Shown piece by piece: positions 1 through 8,756 of a stretch of 37,560 nucleotides of DNA. The notes beneath the pieces were generated by a model, which worked only from the letters and a program-made list of their open reading frames with translations, had not been told where the DNA came from and searched no databases. The DNA lies in NCBI GenBank assembly GCA_938015805.1, contig CALLXF010000031.1, positions 1-37,560 on the forward strand. Reading direction: 5' to 3'. Position numbers and translations under genes: made by a program. Each line of letters starts with the position of its first letter. Position 1 is the stretch's first letter. This DNA is from an uncultured Saprospiraceae bacterium (GTDB lineage Bacteria > Bacteroidota > Bacteroidia > Chitinophagales > Saprospiraceae).

Positions 1-2
1 GC

Positions 3-779
3 ACTTTAGTCGTTGAAAAAGATACGGTCTTATCCTCAGCAGAAATAGGGATCGCTGCGAGTATCGGGAAGTCCGATTGCACCGTGGCAAGATTACCAAA
101 AGTGATGATCATCTCTACTGGGGACGAACTAGTACCTATCACCAGCGAACCCTTAGCTCATCAAATCAGACGGTCTAATGTACATCAGCTACACGCTGCT
201 TTGAGCCAGAAAAACATCTATGCAGACACGACCCATCTCAACGATAATAAAGCCGTAATCCAAAACAAGCTCTCTCGCTATCTCAATCAATATGACGCAA
301 TCATTTTAAGTGGCGGAGTCTCTAAAGGAAAATTCGATTATCTACCTGAGGTTTTTAAAGAGCTGCATATCAAAAAACTGTTTCATAAAATAAGGCAACG
401 TCCAGGGAAGCCATTTTGGTTTGGTCAGTACAGAGATCAGTGTACTATTTTTGCATTACCAGGAAATCCCATTTCTTCCTTTTTATGCCTACACAAATAT
501 TTCTTCTACTGGTTAGATTTATCATTAACAGGTACACCACCGCGTTACCCTATAGCGATATTAACGGACGATGTTATTTTCTCCAAAGAGTTAGATTATT
601 TTTTAGAAGTACAAATAACTTATTCGGACAATGGTGAGATACAGGCTACTCCGATTAAAGGGAATGGTTCAGGCGATCTTAGTAATTTAGTAAATGCAGA
701 TGCTTTTATAGAATTGCCCATGGGTAAAAATAAGTTTATCAAAGGAGAAGCTTATACCATAATACCCTATCGTGAGTAA
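3..779 (+). CDS. moeA: Molybdopterin molybdotransferase MoeA, C-terminal part (5' end outside window)
   Basis: MoeA inserts molybdate into adenylylated molybdopterin, the last step of molybdenum cofactor synthesis, in the cytoplasm. The frame is open from base 3, so the gene enters the window from the left; the GTG at 84 lies inside the gene and is not its start. Visible family motifs are STGDELV, GGVSKGKFDY (the MoCF/MoaB-fold substrate loop), RQRPGKPFWFG and ALPGNPISS. After about residue 170 of the visible part comes the short C-terminal beta domain (MoeA domain IV). About 258 residues are present, compared with about 390-410 for a full MoeA. The stop overlaps the next small ORF by 8 bases. 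The family call is secure from the four motifs; nothing suggests damage. Confidence 0.95.
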   Translation, partial: TLVVEKDTVLSSAEIGIAASIGKSDCTVARLPKVMIISTGDELVPITSEPLAHQIRRSNVHQLHAALSQKNIYADTTHLNDNKAVIQNKLSRYLNQYDAIILSGGVSKGKFDYLPEVFKELHIKKLFHKIRQRPGKPFWFGQYRDQCTIFALPGNPISSFLCLHKYFFYWLDLSLTGTPPRYPIAILTDDVIFSKELDYFLEVQITYSDNGEIQATPIKGNGSGDLSNLVNADAFIELPMGKNKFIKGEAYTIIPYRE

Positions 780-1062
780 ATCACAAATTCTTCAATCAGT
801 TTACTCCTCTATGACCAACACCTTAATCACTTACTCAAACACAAACTACGTTTTAGCTTCATGTCTCATTATTCTTCCATTTAGCTTTGGAGCTTTTGGA
901 TATTTTGCGGTAATCGGGCTAGGACTATGGTTATTGCTTTACGTTTACTATTGTTTTAGAAAAAATATTCCTTGGTGGAATAAAGTTTTAGTTTTTGCAA
1001 TTCCCTATCTAATTATATCATTAGCTGTTGGAGGTAAATCCGCATTTGTCTATTACTGGTAA
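772..1062 (+). CDS. Small two-helix membrane protein of unknown function
   Basis: I do not recognise this protein. It would be 96 residues if translated from the GTG at 772, which overlaps the moeA stop, or 83 residues from the ATG at 811. Two hydrophobic stretches are visible, roughly residues 27-57 and 70-84, separated by a short basic loop (RKNIPWWNK), so a small inner-membrane protein with two or three helices is expected. The overlap with moeA suggests co-transcription and translational coupling. No catalytic motif is visible. It could be a spurious ORF, but the clean membrane pattern and aromatic-rich interfaces favour a real gene. Confidence 0.6.
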   Translation: MSKSQILQSVYSSMTNTLITYSNTNYVLASCLIILPFSFGAFGYFAVIGLGLWLLLYVYYCFRKNIPWWNKVLVFAIPYLIISLAVGGKSAFVYYW

Positions 1063-1148
1063 TAGCTTCCTAATTAGATAATAACATTTCGTTTATATCC
1101 CCTTAACAAGTTGAGCCATAGTCTTACTGTAATTTTACTCTAACGATA

Positions 1149-1174
1149 ATATCAATTAAAAATAAAATTGATAT
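1149..1174. terminator. Possible weak hairpin between convergent genes
   Basis: A perfect inverted repeat, ATATCAATT and AATTGATAT with an 8-base A-rich loop, lies between the convergent small membrane ORF and the TrmH gene. The stem is almost all A/T and has only short T runs beside it, so terminator function is uncertain. Confidence 0.3.
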
Positions 1175-1234
1175 ACCTTTTAATGATTGTTGAGGGATAA
1201 TGGATAAAGATCTATTCTCCTTTTTTTATAAGCT

Positions 1235-1999
1235 TTACATTTTTGATGTAATCTGATCGATCAGAATACCGGTTGCTACCGCCGCATTTAGAGACTCGGC
1301 CCCTATTTTTTTAGATCCATCGATACAGACCCATTGATCTATGAGGGCTCTAGTCTCATCAGAAACACCTGATCCTTCATTACCGATTGCTAAAACCATT
1401 TTACTCGGGATCGCTAAATCGTGTATAGTTTTACCATCCATCGCTGCTCCTAAAATGGCGTATCCATTCTCTTTAAAAGAGGTGAGTTTACCAGCTATCA
1501 ATTCCACTCTTAAAAAAGAACCCATAGAGGACTGTATCACTTTAGGATTATACAAATCGACGCAATCTGGCGAACAAATTATCTGTCTCATTCCATACCA
1601 GTCGGCAATACGTAGAATGGCACCCATATTCCCCGGGTTTCTAATTCCATCCAGGTACAATAGAAACGGTTGGCTCTTTAACAAAACTTTATCGCTAATA
1701 TCCTGCTTATCGGCTACTAAAAGCACCTCAGAAGGCGTCGACAATACAGAAACTTGTTTCAGATCTTTAGGGGTTGCAATAAGTAGTTTTGGTACTAGAT
1801 CAGAAAGGATATCCTTATTTTTAGAAACCCATGTTTCTGTGGACACAATATATTCTATCTGAGAAGGATTAGATATTATAATTTCCTTACATATTTTATG
1901 ACCTTCTGCAATGTATTTATTATACTTTTGCCTATGTTTTAAAGCATGTAGAGAGCGGATGTATTTTGCCTTTGCCTTAGATAAATGTATAAGATCCAA
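1235..1999 (-). CDS. TrmH/SpoU family RNA 2'-O-methyltransferase
   Basis: This is a SAM-dependent SPOUT-class enzyme predicted to methylate a ribose 2'-OH in rRNA or tRNA. The N-terminal part, about residues 1-95, is the substrate-binding SpoU_sub_bind-like domain (AEGHKICKE). The trefoil-knot domain follows, with motif 1 GIRNPGNMGAILRIADW near 117, motif 2 AIGNEGSGVS near 204 and motif 3 ESLNAAVATGI near 236. The 254-residue length is normal for RlmB-like enzymes. The first in-frame initiator after an upstream TAA is TTG at 1999, so a TTG start is likely. The gene is divergent from tamL with about 70 bases between. The exact target nucleotide cannot be read from the sequence. Confidence 0.92.
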   Translation of the reverse strand: MDLIHLSKAKAKYIRSLHALKHRQKYNKYIAEGHKICKEIIISNPSQIEYIVSTETWVSKNKDILSDLVPKLLIATPKDLKQVSVLSTPSEVLLVADKQDISDKVLLKSQPFLLYLDGIRNPGNMGAILRIADWYGMRQIICSPDCVDLYNPKVIQSSMGSFLRVELIAGKLTSFKENGYAILGAAMDGKTIHDLAIPSKMVLAIGNEGSGVSDETRALIDQWVCIDGSKKIGAESLNAAVATGILIDQITSKM

Positions 2000-2020
2000 T
2001 GATTAAAAATTAAGTGATTA

Positions 2021-2028
2021 CAAAAATA
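2021..2028 (-). promoter_or_regulatory. Candidate Bacteroidota -7 box for the TrmH gene
   Basis: Read on the minus strand the site is TATTTTTG, matching the Bacteroidota TAnnTTTG -7 element, about 22 bases upstream of the TTG start. No convincing -33 TTTG is seen at the usual distance, so the call is tentative. Confidence 0.35.
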
Positions 2029-2068
2029 GCTTTATTGCATTAATGAGCTTCTATTTGTTTTCTATAAG

Positions 2069-4468
2069 ATGAAAAATAATACAGACAACATATCGATATT
2101 CTCTATCCATAAAATGGGTCTCTTAGGTATGTTAACGATCTGTATATTAATGCTTATCACTGCGTGCGGTATTAATGGAAAACTAACTGATAATGAAACC
2201 CTACTGAACAAAAACAGTTTTGATTTTAAGGATGCAGAAAATATTACGGATAGAACCAATCTAGAATTTTACCTAGCTACTTTTCAAAAACAAAGGCCCA
2301 ACGGCAACTGGTTCTTATTATTCCCAAGAGAATATTTTTATGTACATAATGCAGCACCGGGAGATACATCCTGGTGGAATAATTTTTTACGTAAGGACAT
2401 CGGAGAAATCCCAGCCATTTACGACTCATTAGAATCTAAGCAATCCGCAACGGACATGCAGCTGTACCTTAGAAATCTTAAAGGATACTACGATGCCGAG
2501 GTAGAATTTAGTGATAGCCATAAAGGCAAAAAAACAGAAGTTACCTACCGCGTCACGACTGGTCAACGCTATGTCATAAACTCTATTGAATATCTAGGAC
2601 GTGATACTTTATTATTAGACGAGATTAAAAAAATAAAAAAAGAAGCTAAAATAAAAGTTGGTGATCCTATAGATGCTCCCACCTTTGATCAGGAAAAAAA
2701 TAGAATTACTAAACATTTACAAAATGTCGGATATGCCACTTTTAAAGCTAATCGATTTAGAATATTTGGAGATTCCATAGGACATAAAAAGGCGGTAGAT
2801 ATTATTTTAGAAGTTATCCCTAGAGAGGATGGATCAAATGATAAAAAGTATACGGTAGGAAAAATAGATGTATACACAGATTTTATACAGGGACAAGAGG
2901 CCAAAAACAACTTAGAAGAATCGGTTGATGATATTCAGTTTTACGCTCAGTCAAATAGTTTTGTAGTTAACCCTAAAAGGCTGTCAAAATTCATTTCTGT
3001 TAAGCCCGGAACTAATTTCAATGAAGAAGAAAGAGTAAATACTTTTAAGCGATTAAACAGTCTTGAGCCTTTTAAATTCTCAATTATTAATACTGTCGTC
3101 AATATTGAAAACGATAGTATTCTGGATTACACTATACTACTAACGCCGCACCAAAATAAGTGGATATCTGATTTTGGGATAGAGGGGTTTTACTCCACAG
3201 TAAGTAATGTTCGACAGCTCTTCGGAACGAGTGCCTATGCTACCTTAGAAAACAGAAATCTATTTGGAGGAGCAGAGCGTAATAGATTTAATGTAGAGAT
3301 CGGAGGTGAAGTAGGTAGAAATTTAGATCAAGGAAATACTGGAAGTTTTGGATTAGCAACTTCTTTTTTACGAATACAAGATAATTTAGAAATCCCAGTG
3401 CTTATTGATTTCTTTAAAACTACAGCACTGATTAAAAAAACTGGTTTGATCAGTGATCGCCAATACGATAAATTTAAAAGAGAAGCCAGAACTAACATAA
3501 ATGTAGGTTATAATGGACAGCAGATATTTAGCTTGTATAACATCCGTTCTTTTAGCAGTTCGATAGGCTACAGCTATATTCCTAATGCAAGACATTCTTT
3601 CAACCTGCGTCAGCTGGCTTTAAATTTAAACAGTTATAGTTTAGAGGATGCTTTTATTGATCGTGTAGGGAGTAACCCTTTGATTATAAATAGTCTGAGT
3701 AATAATCTATTTACGGGTTTTTTATTTAGAGATATAAATTATGTTTATGCTAGTCGTAAATCTCTCAAAGGCAGTTCGTTTAGACTGATTGCGGATTTAG
3801 AAATTTCAGGATGGGAAACCGCTATTGTAAGTAAAGCATTTGGGCTGGGAAGTAATACTGATCCTGTTACGCTATTTGATACTTACGAGTTTTCAAAATA
3901 TTACAGGATCGATCTCGACGGTCGTTATTATAAAGATTTCTCTAAAACAACGTCTTTTGCAAGTCGTATTAATTTTGGAATTGCGAGACCCTTTGGAGAC
4001 TCCGATGAGGTTCCATTTATCAAGCAGTTTTATGTGGGTGGACCCAATGGAATACGTGCCTGGCAAATAAGAGAGCTCGGCCCAGGCGGATATGATAAAC
4101 CTGAATTTTATTCAGAGAGTACACCCTTATTTTTCCAACAGGGGGATTTAAAATTCCAGTTTAGTGCGGAATATAGATTCGATATAGTTCCATGGCTAGA
4201 ATCCGCTTTGTTTTTAGATGGAGGAAATGTGTGGACACTAGATAAAAATGATACTCGTATCAATAGTCAATTCTCTACAGATTTCCTAGATGATATAGCA
4301 GTTGGGTACGGCTGGGGATTGCGTTTTGATTTTAATTATTTTAATATCCGTTTTGATTTTGCTTATAAACTCAGACGACCTTATGCTAATCCTAATGAGA
4401 GTAGATGGATTGCCTTTAAAGGCCAGCGAATAGGTAATATAAATGTTGCCATCAATTATCCTTATTAA
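2069..4468 (+). CDS. tamL: TamL: lipoprotein-type BamA/TamA family outer-membrane assembly protein
   Basis: This is an Omp85-superfamily barrel predicted to act in outer-membrane protein assembly or export together with a TamB-type partner. Residues 1-33 form a long n-region and hydrophobic helix ending in a lipobox (LITAC), so the N-terminus should be lipidated; this is the hallmark of Bacteroidota TamL versus proteobacterial TamA. POTRA-like segments follow at about 120-350 (for example RYVINSIEYLGRD and KYTVGKIDVYTD). The C-terminal barrel occupies about 380-799, including GGPNGIRAWQIRELGPGGY near 656, which matches the conserved (V/I)RG(F/Y)-type L6 loop region of Omp85 proteins in the variant form GIRAW. 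The protein ends in a beta-signal-like aromatic-rich strand (NVAINYPY). The 799 residues are a normal length. No tamB-like gene lies beside it in this window. Confidence 0.9.
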   Translation: MKNNTDNISIFSIHKMGLLGMLTICILMLITACGINGKLTDNETLLNKNSFDFKDAENITDRTNLEFYLATFQKQRPNGNWFLLFPREYFYVHNAAPGDTSWWNNFLRKDIGEIPAIYDSLESKQSATDMQLYLRNLKGYYDAEVEFSDSHKGKKTEVTYRVTTGQRYVINSIEYLGRDTLLLDEIKKIKKEAKIKVGDPIDAPTFDQEKNRITKHLQNVGYATFKANRFRIFGDSIGHKKAVDIILEVIPREDGSNDKKYTVGKIDVYTDFIQGQEAKNNLEESVDDIQFYAQSNSFVVNPKRLSKFISVKPGTNFNEEERVNTFKRLNSLEPFKFSIINTVVNIENDSILDYTILLTPHQNKWISDFGIEGFYSTVSNVRQLFGTSAYATLENRNLFGGAERNRFNVEIGGEVGRNLDQGNTGSFGLATSFLRIQDNLEIPVLIDFFKTTALIKKTGLISDRQYDKFKREARTNINVGYNGQQIFSLYNIRSFSSSIGYSYIPNARHSFNLRQLALNLNSYSLEDAFIDRVGSNPLIINSLSNNLFTGFLFRDINYVYASRKSLKGSSFRLIADLEISGWETAIVSKAFGLGSNTDPVTLFDTYEFSKYYRIDLDGRYYKDFSKTTSFASRINFGIARPFGDSDEVPFIKQFYVGGPNGIRAWQIRELGPGGYDKPEFYSESTPLFFQQGDLKFQFSAEYRFDIVPWLESALFLDGGNVWTLDKNDTRINSQFSTDFLDDIAVGYGWGLRFDFNYFNIRFDFAYKLRRPYANPNESRWIAFKGQRIGNINVAINYPY

Positions 4469-4487
4469 GGCCTAGATCCTTAGATCT

Positions 4488-4517
4488 GAGATTTTTAAAT
4501 GTGAGATTTTTAAATGC
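4488..4517. repeat. Two-copy 15-base tandem repeat
   Basis: Two adjacent copies of GAGATTTTTAAATGY sit in the convergent gap between tamL and nth, followed by a decayed third copy (GAGACTTAGAG). This looks like simple slippage sequence; no function is evident. Confidence 0.5.
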
Positions 4518-4658
4518 GAGACTTAGAGATACTAGACCGTTTCTATTAAATGATTCTTCAGCACTTTAGACCTTCAAATTATTAAACTTTTAGATCATCG
4601 AACCTTATATAACTCAAACCTCCAACCAAAAAACCATCAATAACAATCCTATAAACCA

Positions 4659-5303
4659 CTATTTAAACAAAGTTGCCCGTCCATATTTAGAGCATATGGG
4701 ACATACCAATGGATCATGACCTCTGGCTGGGCAGTACTCCCTTCCAAAAAATATAATCTGTAAATGCAGCTTATTCCAGATTTCTTCTGGAAATAATCGC
4801 TTGAGATCTTTCTCTGTTTTAGTTACGTTCTTTCCTGTGCTCAGCGTCCATCTATAAGCAAGCCTATGTATATGTGTGTCTACTGGAAAAGCAGGAACAC
4901 CAAAAGCCTGAGCCATTACCACAGAAGCCGTCTTATGCCCTACCCCCGGTAATTCTTCCAACGATTCAAAACTCTGAGGCACCTCTCCATTATACTTATC
5001 TAAAAGAATATGAGATAAATTGTAAATAGCATTTGACTTCATTGGCGAAAGCCCACAAGGCCTAATAATCTCTTTTATCTGAGCAACTGTCAGTTTTATC
5101 ATCTCCTGCGGGGTATCTGCCAAAGTAAATAATGCAGGTGTCGTTTTATTAACCCTTACATCAGTGCACTGAGCAGATAGAAGCACTGCAATCAGCAAGG
5201 TGTACGGATCTTTATGATCTAACGGCACAGGCACTTTTGGATATAGCTCTTCTAATATCTCCGCAATAAATACTGCTTTTTGCTTTGCTGATAACCGATT
5301 CAT
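4659..5303 (-). CDS. nth: Endonuclease III (DNA glycosylase/AP lyase)
   Basis: It excises oxidised pyrimidines and cleaves the abasic strand in base excision repair. The helix-hairpin-helix is ELPGVGHKTASVV, with catalytic Lys124; the catalytic Asp142 lies in VDTHIHR. An LLSAQCTD motif typical of the family is at about 41-48. The C-terminal iron-sulphur loop is unusual: the cysteines are Cys191, Cys201 and Cys204 (spacing C-X9-C-X2-C), and the fourth cysteine of the classical C-X6-C-X2-C-X5-C cluster is missing because the protein ends at residue 214. The start overlaps the stop of the acyl-CoA reductase gene by 4 bases, indicating co-transcription. The glycosylase identity is certain; cluster occupancy is not. 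Confidence 0.95.
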   Translation of the reverse strand: MNRLSAKQKAVFIAEILEELYPKVPVPLDHKDPYTLLIAVLLSAQCTDVRVNKTTPALFTLADTPQEMIKLTVAQIKEIIRPCGLSPMKSNAIYNLSHILLDKYNGEVPQSFESLEELPGVGHKTASVVMAQAFGVPAFPVDTHIHRLAYRWTLSTGKNVTKTEKDLKRLFPEEIWNKLHLQIIFFGREYCPARGHDPLVCPICSKYGRATLFK

Positions 5304-6322
5304 GATACCGTTTTTAAAAAATCGATCGTATCCACATCATCGGCATAATCATTTACCCTCGGCTGCTGAGTCATCCCGTAAGGAATAACGGGAAGGTCTA
5401 CCCATTCCTGATTAGTCGCAATACATTGTATATCGTCTCGTTCTGTCACTAACTTTGTACGGAGTACTTTTAAATCGTCATAATGCTCATAATTAAGACT
5501 TGCAATTCTGGAAGATTTATGTTCCTGTGGTCTTAGGATAATACAACCATTATTTAAATATTTTTCTTGATTCAATAAAAACAAGGCGATGTTATAATCA
5601 AAATTGTTTTTATACTTAGAGTGATGAATCAGCTCATTTTTCTCATGCAATACTTCCAGCAATGGCGTAAAATCGTAACCTGCAGGGACATATAATTTAG
5701 ATACATTACGACAACCTAGCCCAAAATAATCAAAAATATCTGTGGACAATTTCCTGAAATCATCCACCGTTTCTGATCCATCTAAAACGGCGATTCCATT
5801 TCTATGCTTCCTAATAATATGCGGATATTTACTAAAATAATAATCAAAATATCTTGCAGAGTTATTACTTCCCGTGGCAATAACGGCATCAAAATCGGTA
5901 AGCCGATCTACTGACTCAAAAAAAGAAGAAACACGGCTATCCATATGCGACAACTTGTCTATCAAAAAAGGAATTAATATTTTATCCTTATCCGAAAACT
6001 TTATCTTAGCGTGGTGTCCAGATATAAACACGCATAACAGATCATGGAAACCCACCATCGGTATGTTACCCGCCATTATGATTCCGATACGTTTATGAGC
6101 AATCTCTTGAGGAAGTTGATACTCTTGTACCCATTTAGTAAGCACCTCTTTTTTTAAAAAATAATTTGCTAGATTGGAGAGTGCTTTACTTGTGTTTTCT
6201 CTTGTAAACCAGGCATTATGATAGTAAGCACTATCAATAATTTCAGATAATTTAGGATCATCCGATAACAAATATTCTCCTAGTCGTGATAGTAAATCTA
6301 TTCGTTCTTTTAACAACAACAT
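5300..6322 (-). CDS. LuxC-like acyl-CoA reductase
   Basis: LuxC-family enzymes have an aldehyde-dehydrogenase fold and reduce acyl-CoA or acyl groups to fatty aldehydes with NAD(P)H. The 340-residue protein shows the family's GIIMAGNIPMVGFHDLL segment near 80, an ATGSNNSARYFDYY nucleotide-binding-like segment near 149, and GLGCRNVSKLYVP near 201, where Cys204 is the likely acyl-carrying catalytic residue. This single-domain form is common in Bacteroidota and is not linked to luciferase. It sits between rluD (27-base gap) and nth (4-base overlap) on the same strand. Its physiological substrate is unknown; aldehyde production for lipid or wax metabolism is only an inference. Confidence 0.82.
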   Translation of the reverse strand: MLLLKERIDLLSRLGEYLLSDDPKLSEIIDSAYYHNAWFTRENTSKALSNLANYFLKKEVLTKWVQEYQLPQEIAHKRIGIIMAGNIPMVGFHDLLCVFISGHHAKIKFSDKDKILIPFLIDKLSHMDSRVSSFFESVDRLTDFDAVIATGSNNSARYFDYYFSKYPHIIRKHRNGIAVLDGSETVDDFRKLSTDIFDYFGLGCRNVSKLYVPAGYDFTPLLEVLHEKNELIHHSKYKNNFDYNIALFLLNQEKYLNNGCIILRPQEHKSSRIASLNYEHYDDLKVLRTKLVTERDDIQCIATNQEWVDLPVIPYGMTQQPRVNDYADDVDTIDFLKTVS

Positions 6323-6349
6323 GTTAATAATATTTACTTGCTATATTTC

Positions 6350-7393
6350 TTAAACAATATTCTTTCTAGAGGCTAGATAGTTATCCCACTTTGTGAGGAC
6401 CTCTGTCATATCTGCTGGCAACTCCGACTCAAAAAAGACTTCTTTTTTAGTAATCGGATGTATAAAACCAAGAGACTTTGCATGCAGTGCCTGTCGTGGA
6501 ATCACCTTAAAACAATTTTCTACAAATTGCTTATACTTAGTAAATACTGTTCCCTTACGGATCGTATTTCCGTCGTACCTGGAGTCGTTAAAAATAGGGT
6601 GATTTTTATGATTCATATGGACTCTAATCTGATGCGTACGTCCAGTTTCTAGTTTACACTTTATCAGACTAATGTAGTAATAGTCCTTGATGACTTCATA
6701 ATGAGTCGTTGCTGTTTTACCTTCGTCCCCGTCCGGAAAGGCATGCATTTTTATACGATCCTTAGGGTGACGACCGATGTTACAGTCGATAGTTCCTTTC
6801 TCCTCTTCAAAATTACCCCAGACAATCGCATGATATTCTCTATGGATAGAGTGATCATAAAATTGCTTAGAAAGATGCGTCATTGCCTCTTCTGTTTTAG
6901 CAATTACCAGCAACCCAGAGGTTTCTTTATCTATACGATGAACCAGCCCCGGCCGATCAGGTAAATTACCATCCAGCACAGGTAGAGCCTTAGATTGAAA
7001 ATAATGCATGAGCCCATTTACTAGAGTTCCAGAATGATTACCCACTCCTGGATGCACGACCATACCAGAAGGCTTATTTACGATCAGTAAAGCATCATCC
7101 TCATAATGGATATCTAGTGGAATATCTTCTGGGATTACACTTGCGTGAATGGAAGGCGGATTAGGTAATACTACTTTTATCTCCTCATTAGGACGAACCT
7201 TATAATTAGATTTTACGGTTTTATTATTGACTAAAACAGCTCCCGCTTTGATGGCATTCTGGAGTCGATTACGAGATATTTTTTCTATTTTTTCTAGAAG
7301 AAACTTATCGATTCGGATCGGTGTCTGACCGGGATCTACTTTGACCTCATGATGGATAAAAAGTTCGTCACTCGCATTATTTGTCTCCTCCAT
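6350..7393 (-). CDS. rluD: RluA/RluD family 23S rRNA pseudouridine synthase
   Basis: It converts uridine to pseudouridine in rRNA. An S4 RNA-binding domain covers about residues 24-80 (RIDKFLLEKIEKISRNRLQ, then GAVLVNNKTVKSNYKV). The catalytic domain holds VNKPSGMVVHPG and the signature HRIDKETSGLLVIAK with catalytic Asp155, followed by GRTHQIRVHM. The 347-residue length and the S4 domain fit RluD rather than the shorter RluA or RluC-like forms lacking S4. It is the first gene of a probable rluD - acyl-CoA reductase - nth unit and is divergent from the PLP enzyme gene, with only about 53 bases between the two start codons. Confidence 0.93.
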   Translation of the reverse strand: MEETNNASDELFIHHEVKVDPGQTPIRIDKFLLEKIEKISRNRLQNAIKAGAVLVNNKTVKSNYKVRPNEEIKVVLPNPPSIHASVIPEDIPLDIHYEDDALLIVNKPSGMVVHPGVGNHSGTLVNGLMHYFQSKALPVLDGNLPDRPGLVHRIDKETSGLLVIAKTEEAMTHLSKQFYDHSIHREYHAIVWGNFEEEKGTIDCNIGRHPKDRIKMHAFPDGDEGKTATTHYEVIKDYYYISLIKCKLETGRTHQIRVHMNHKNHPIFNDSRYDGNTIRKGTVFTKYKQFVENCFKVIPRQALHAKSLGFIHPITKKEVFFESELPADMTEVLTKWDNYLASRKNIV

Positions 7394-7446
7394 CTTATTT
7401 TATTCTTAGTAATATATTTATGTTAGCAATTTTAAAAATTACAACC

Positions 7447-8631
7447 ATGAAATTTAATTCCTTTTGTGTCAAAGAATCAAAAGACAAAGTTACAACTAAA
7501 CCGCATGTACTGCCTATATATGCGACATCATCTTTTGTATTTGAAGATATAAATCAAGGGATGGATATTTTTACGGGTAAAACAGAAGGACATAAATATA
7601 GCCGTTACGGTAATCCCACTATCGATGCTGTTGCCGAAAAAATTGCAAAAATGGCGGTGTATGGATCGGAATTATCTGCTTTTGCTCACATGACTAGTAG
7701 TGGGATGTCGGCCATCAGTGTGGCATTAACGAGTTTGCTAAAAGCAGGAGACACAGTGCTCAGTCAGGGCAATCTCTATGGCGGAACCACTGAACTACTT
7801 CAAAAAATCGTGAGTAAATCTGACATAAAAACCTTATTTACAGACTTACGCGATCTCGATAAAGTAGAAGATACTATAAAAGCAAACCTGGATATAAAGC
7901 TATGCTATTTTGAAACACCTGCAAATCCTACCATGGCATGTGTGGATATAGCAGGTATCTGCGAGATATGCCACCGTCATGGGATAATAACAGTTGCTGA
8001 TAATACTTTTTGCACAGCGTACTTCCAGCAACCCTTATTACTGGGAACAGATATCGTAATCCATTCTACTACTAAGTATATGAATGGTCATGGCAGTGGA
8101 ATCGCTGGTGTAATTATAGGTAAATCACCAGAGCATGATGAATTGATCTGGACGACTTTAAAACTTACTGGAGGCACATGTAATGCGTGGGATGCATGGA
8201 TGGTAAACCAGGGGCTTAAAACACTATCACTTAGGATGGATAAACACTCTAGTAATTCTCTGGCTGTGGCCGAATATCTTTCTACCCATAATAGAATAAA
8301 ACAGGTGAATCATAATGGTCTTCCCAGTCATCCTGATTACGAACTGGCTAAAAAACAAATGTCAGGCTACGGAGGAATGATGAGCTTTGAGATTGACGGA
8401 AATGTTCAAGACGGCATTGACTTTATGAACAGGCTTACATTTTGTACTCTTGCTCCCACATTGGGAGATGTAGATACACTAGTACTCCACCCTGCCTCAT
8501 CGTCTCATCTAAATGTTGCCAAAGAGATCAGAGAACGCAATGGGATAAGCGATGGCCTGGTACGTCTATCTATAGGGATAGAAGATCCTGCAGATATTAT
8601 TGCAGATCTGCAACAGGCTCTAGATAATTGA
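7447..8631 (+). CDS. PLP-dependent Cys/Met metabolism enzyme (methionine gamma-lyase/cystathionine gamma-synthase type)
   Basis: This is a fold-type I trans-sulphuration enzyme. The start chosen is the ATG at 7447 (394 residues). An upstream in-frame ATG at 7381 would run into the divergent rluD gene and add a tail not usual for the family. PLP contacts are visible: YSRYGNPT near 51, the MTSSGMSAI loop near 82, FETPANPTMACVDI near 155, ADNTF near 184, and the Schiff-base lysine 210 in SIHSTTK-type sequence HSTTKYMNGHGSG. The C-terminus has LSIGIEDPADIIADLQQAL, the standard ending. Gamma-lyase and gamma-synthase activities cannot be separated from sequence alone; no methionine-biosynthesis neighbours are present. 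Confidence 0.88.
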   Translation: MKFNSFCVKESKDKVTTKPHVLPIYATSSFVFEDINQGMDIFTGKTEGHKYSRYGNPTIDAVAEKIAKMAVYGSELSAFAHMTSSGMSAISVALTSLLKAGDTVLSQGNLYGGTTELLQKIVSKSDIKTLFTDLRDLDKVEDTIKANLDIKLCYFETPANPTMACVDIAGICEICHRHGIITVADNTFCTAYFQQPLLLGTDIVIHSTTKYMNGHGSGIAGVIIGKSPEHDELIWTTLKLTGGTCNAWDAWMVNQGLKTLSLRMDKHSSNSLAVAEYLSTHNRIKQVNHNGLPSHPDYELAKKQMSGYGGMMSFEIDGNVQDGIDFMNRLTFCTLAPTLGDVDTLVLHPASSSHLNVAKEIRERNGISDGLVRLSIGIEDPADIIADLQQALDN

Positions 8632-8756
8632 TAATCATAATTAAAGGAATAATTATCACTTGACTTTTTGACTTGACCATTGCTTATCAGAAAGATCTCT
8701 CCCTTATAGTTGAGATCACGAAAAAGGAAAATAATGCTATCTTGAAGACATGGTAT

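Noticed and set aside
1341-1862. 173-codon ORF opposite the TrmH gene
   Set aside because: It is antisense to a gene with clear SPOUT motifs; the translation shows no family pattern.
7381-7446. Longer N-terminus for the PLP enzyme
   Set aside because: It overlaps the divergent rluD start, and the family normally begins close to the residue coded at 7447.
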